Shown here: positions 8,598-10,571 of the stretch, in pieces
How positions within the stretch are numbered: position 1 is the stretch's first letter
Layout of the letters: each line of letters begins with the position of its first letter
Translations under genes and position numbers: made by a program
DNA from: Candolleomyces eurysporus
Taxonomy: Eukaryota > Basidiomycota > Agaricomycetes > Agaricales > Psathyrellaceae
DNA length: 10,571 nucleotides
Assembly: GCA_027579435.1 (NCBI GenBank)
Contig: JANBPK010001790.1
Span: 1 to 10,571 of the forward strand
Direction of reading: 5' to 3'
Notes under the pieces: generated by a model
The model's input: only the letters and a program-made list of their open reading frames with translations
What the model was told of the DNA's origin: nothing
The model's database searches: none

Positions 8598-9182
8598 TCG
8601 GTACCGTCGATACAATCTAATCAGTGGAATTCGATCGTATGTTGTAGAGCTACAGTTCTTATTTCTGTATTAGTATTCGTTTTAGTCTTGCGCAGTGTTG
8701 TATATTTAGCGTTCAGAAATATTACTTGACGGTCGCTTTATCTGTCCGTGCTCGATGTGCAGCTGTGCAGCCACCTCGTTCTATTTTTATCCTTTGTTTT
8801 ATTTTTTTATTTTTACTACTTCTTCAGCCTAAATTTCAGGGAAAGAGTCGTACCTCCGTTGGACACCGTTCCGGTCAGGTCACCTACGTTTCATTTATAT
8901 CGGTGGCTATTAACGGTCATCTCCTTGTAGTTTGGCCTTAGCACTTCTTTGGATACATCCATTCACGTCGATCGGCTCTTCTTGAACGACTTAAGAGGAC
9001 AAAGCATGGGCATTTTTCTTCAAGAAGCTGTCTCCCTTCATCCTTGATCCCGACCATCTCACCAACTTCCAATATCACCTGCTCTTTCTATCTAGTTAGC
9101 CTAAAGAATCCCAGGTGTCTATCGCCTTATCAATCCCCATGCATTGATCTTGACTTTCATCTCATAGTGAACCCTCTGAATC
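8598..9182. other. Spacer between the tandem MYND genes
   Basis: This 585-bp interval must hold the 3' end of the first gene and the promoter of the second. The first part is AT-rich (TTGTATATTTAG near 8698), with a T-rich tract near 8781-8814. The second part, 9000-9100, is pyrimidine-rich with many short CT runs, as before many fungal transcription starts. The two overlapping short frames near 8726-8941 are by-products of the T-rich tract. Confidence 0.55.
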
Positions 9183-9209
9183 ATGAATGAATCTTTCAAA
9201 GTTATCGAC

Positions 9210-9247
<38 letters not shown>

Positions 9248-10571
9248 AATCTCATAATAAGCCGTACCCTCATGATTCATCAGGTTCTAGACCGTCTCGC
9301 TGAATCGACAGAAACAGCGCTCGAGGACTTCAAGACGCTAGTGAACGTCCCATGGGACCTAGACAGATGGGCCTCGTTGAGAGATCGGCTGACCACCCTT
9401 ATAATGTCTCCTCCGTGGCTAGAGTATTCCAACGGTACAGATGACGAAAGGATGGAAGTAGCAGGAATGTTATTGGAGCTATGGAACGCCATGCCTACTG
9501 CAACTCTTGACAAGAGCCTTCGCATGCATCAGGCGCCTATGGAAGTCTTGGCTTCGATATTGGATACCGTCGATAGATCGCTCGACCACTCCTCGTCGTT
9601 TTACCCTACCTCAGAGACACCAGCTACTAAGGCATGCGCAATGGCCGCTTCCGCTCTCGTTTCTTTATGTGCAGCTGAGAACATCGAAATCGGACTAGTA
9701 GCTAGCCTACGAATAGTGGCTTCCATCGCGTTCAAAGTATGGACATGGGCAGGGGTGCCTTATAGAGAGGCCTACCGGAAAACGCTTTTGTGGACGACGG
9801 TAGGGAGACCAGGGATGGTTCTTCTTCTATTCATCATCGCCAACCAGACATTAAAAGAGGTTTTTAATGCTCATTGTGCCGAAGAGAATGGTTGGAGGTG
9901 GTGTCAGGTAGCAAGTTGGTCAGCAGGGAGAAGCATCATGTTAAAAAGGTGTAAGACTACGACCATCGCGGATTTGAGCGGGTTACTGGATATAATTCTT
10001 GTGTTCACCCGGAGCTCTCCGGTAGCAGCGAGACTCATATTCGATGGGAGTGCACTGGCCGACTGCCTGCATGTCTGGAAACGTTTCAGGGCGTTTTCGA
10101 TGGAGTCACTATACGTCTCTACGACGATTATACACACTTTATCCTGCACTTTGGATTTCCCTCTAACTTCCGACTCGGACTACATGAAATCTACCAGGAA
10201 GCTCATGCGAAAGGGTGTACTGCTTCCTCTACAACAGGTGGTTCTATACGGTCGTGAAGCTTGTGACGTAGAGTCATACGCCAAAGCTTGCGATTACTTG
10301 TATTTCTGTCTGAACTGTATGTTCGATCCCAAGACGGCGCCTCATATAGCGAGGTCGCTAATCCTAATGCCCGAGATATCCACCGAAAACACGTCAGCAG
10401 AGGCTCTAGAGATATGGGGACCCGTAATGGATAAGATGGCTATCTGCACCCAAGGATTCATTCGTTACACAGAACTTAAAGGTGGACTATGTGACAACAT
10501 GAAGGTGAGTTTCTCTTTTCTATTTTTTATTCCATCCTCATTTTTATTTTTATTCATATTTATCTTATTTT
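9183..10571 (+). CDS. MYND-family paralogue, 3' part outside the window
   Basis: Exon 1 is 9183-9212 (ATG AAT GAA ..., 10 codons, MNESFKVIDM). Intron 1 is 9213-9283 (71 nt, GTGAGA...TCATCAG). Exon 2 is 9284-10504 (407 codons). Intron 2 starts with a consensus GTGAGT at 10505 and runs off the right edge. The 417 residues seen align end to end with the upstream gene: AFKVWTWAG at about 159, CAEENGWRW at about 208, ASWSAGRSIML soon after, and CDNMK at 413-417. The first MYND zinc ligand (C413) is therefore present, and the rest of the finger should follow intron 2. That finger is predicted and not seen. Sequence identity to the neighbour is moderate and concentrated in these motifs, so the duplication is not recent. 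Role and partners are unknown. The gene could in principle be broken beyond the edge. Confidence 0.85.
9215..9244 (+). repeat. (GA)15 microsatellite inside intron 1 of the second MYND gene
   Basis: Fifteen perfect GA units begin directly after the donor GT at 9213-9214, so the repeat supplies the rest of the 5' splice site (GTGAGA) and makes up 30 of the 71 intron bases. Length changes would alter the intron but not the reading frame. Confidence 0.95.
10514..10571 (+). repeat. T-rich start of intron 2 of the second MYND gene
   Basis: After the donor GTGAGT the sequence to the window edge is mostly T and A with runs of 4-6 T. The corresponding intron in the first gene is 74 nt. At least 67 nt are seen here with no acceptor-like CAG or TAG yet, so this intron is probably longer. 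Confidence 0.6.

Noticed and set aside
8726..8941. Two hydrophobic frames as a small membrane protein
   Set aside because: They are overlapping frames whose Phe/Leu content comes from a T-rich tract. They lie in the spacer between the two MYND genes and show no supporting start or homology.
9280..9525. Minus-strand 81-codon frame
   Set aside because: It is antisense to exon 2 of the second MYND gene, whose plus-strand frame is supported by the paralogue.

Overview
The window looks like nuclear DNA of a filamentous fungus, most probably an agaricomycete basidiomycete. This is an inference from three things: short phase-0 introns of about 56-75 nt with GT...AG ends, an F-box protein opening with a fungal-type LPPELVKEII segment, and large intron-bearing MYND zinc-finger proteins. 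Long T or A tracts are scattered through the non-coding parts. I saw no bacterial-type operon, CRISPR array, rRNA or tRNA.

Layout. Positions 1-624 are mostly non-coding and AT-rich at both ends, with one weak minus-strand open frame (80-322). Positions 625-1877 (minus) carry an F-box/leucine-rich-like gene in two open frames that must be joined by splicing or a frameshift. Positions 1878-6577 are about 4.7 kb with no gene I can defend. They hold several short open frames, a stretch at 3482-4054 that looks like a decayed coding region, homopolymer tracts, a C-tract and a G-quadruplex motif. Positions 6578-8597 (plus) are a complete three-exon MYND zinc-finger gene of 629 codons. Positions 9183 to the right edge (plus) are a second gene of the same family, cut by the window inside its second intron.

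The two MYND genes are the main result. Aligning them by eye shows they are paralogues in direct tandem, about 585 bp apart. They share exon-intron structure: a tiny first exon (39 and 30 nt), a long second exon (1215 and 1221 nt), and a second intron that enters at the same codon right after a CDNM motif. That intron separates the first zinc ligand from the rest of the MYND finger. The alignment also fixes the start of exon 2 in the first gene, which the longest ATG-initiated frame would miss. Neither gene shows a SET domain. Their long N-terminal and C-terminal regions are conserved but I cannot assign them a fold or function.

Nothing links the F-box gene and the MYND pair functionally. Both belong to families that are often expanded in mushroom-forming fungi, which fits a fast-evolving, gene-poor accessory region.
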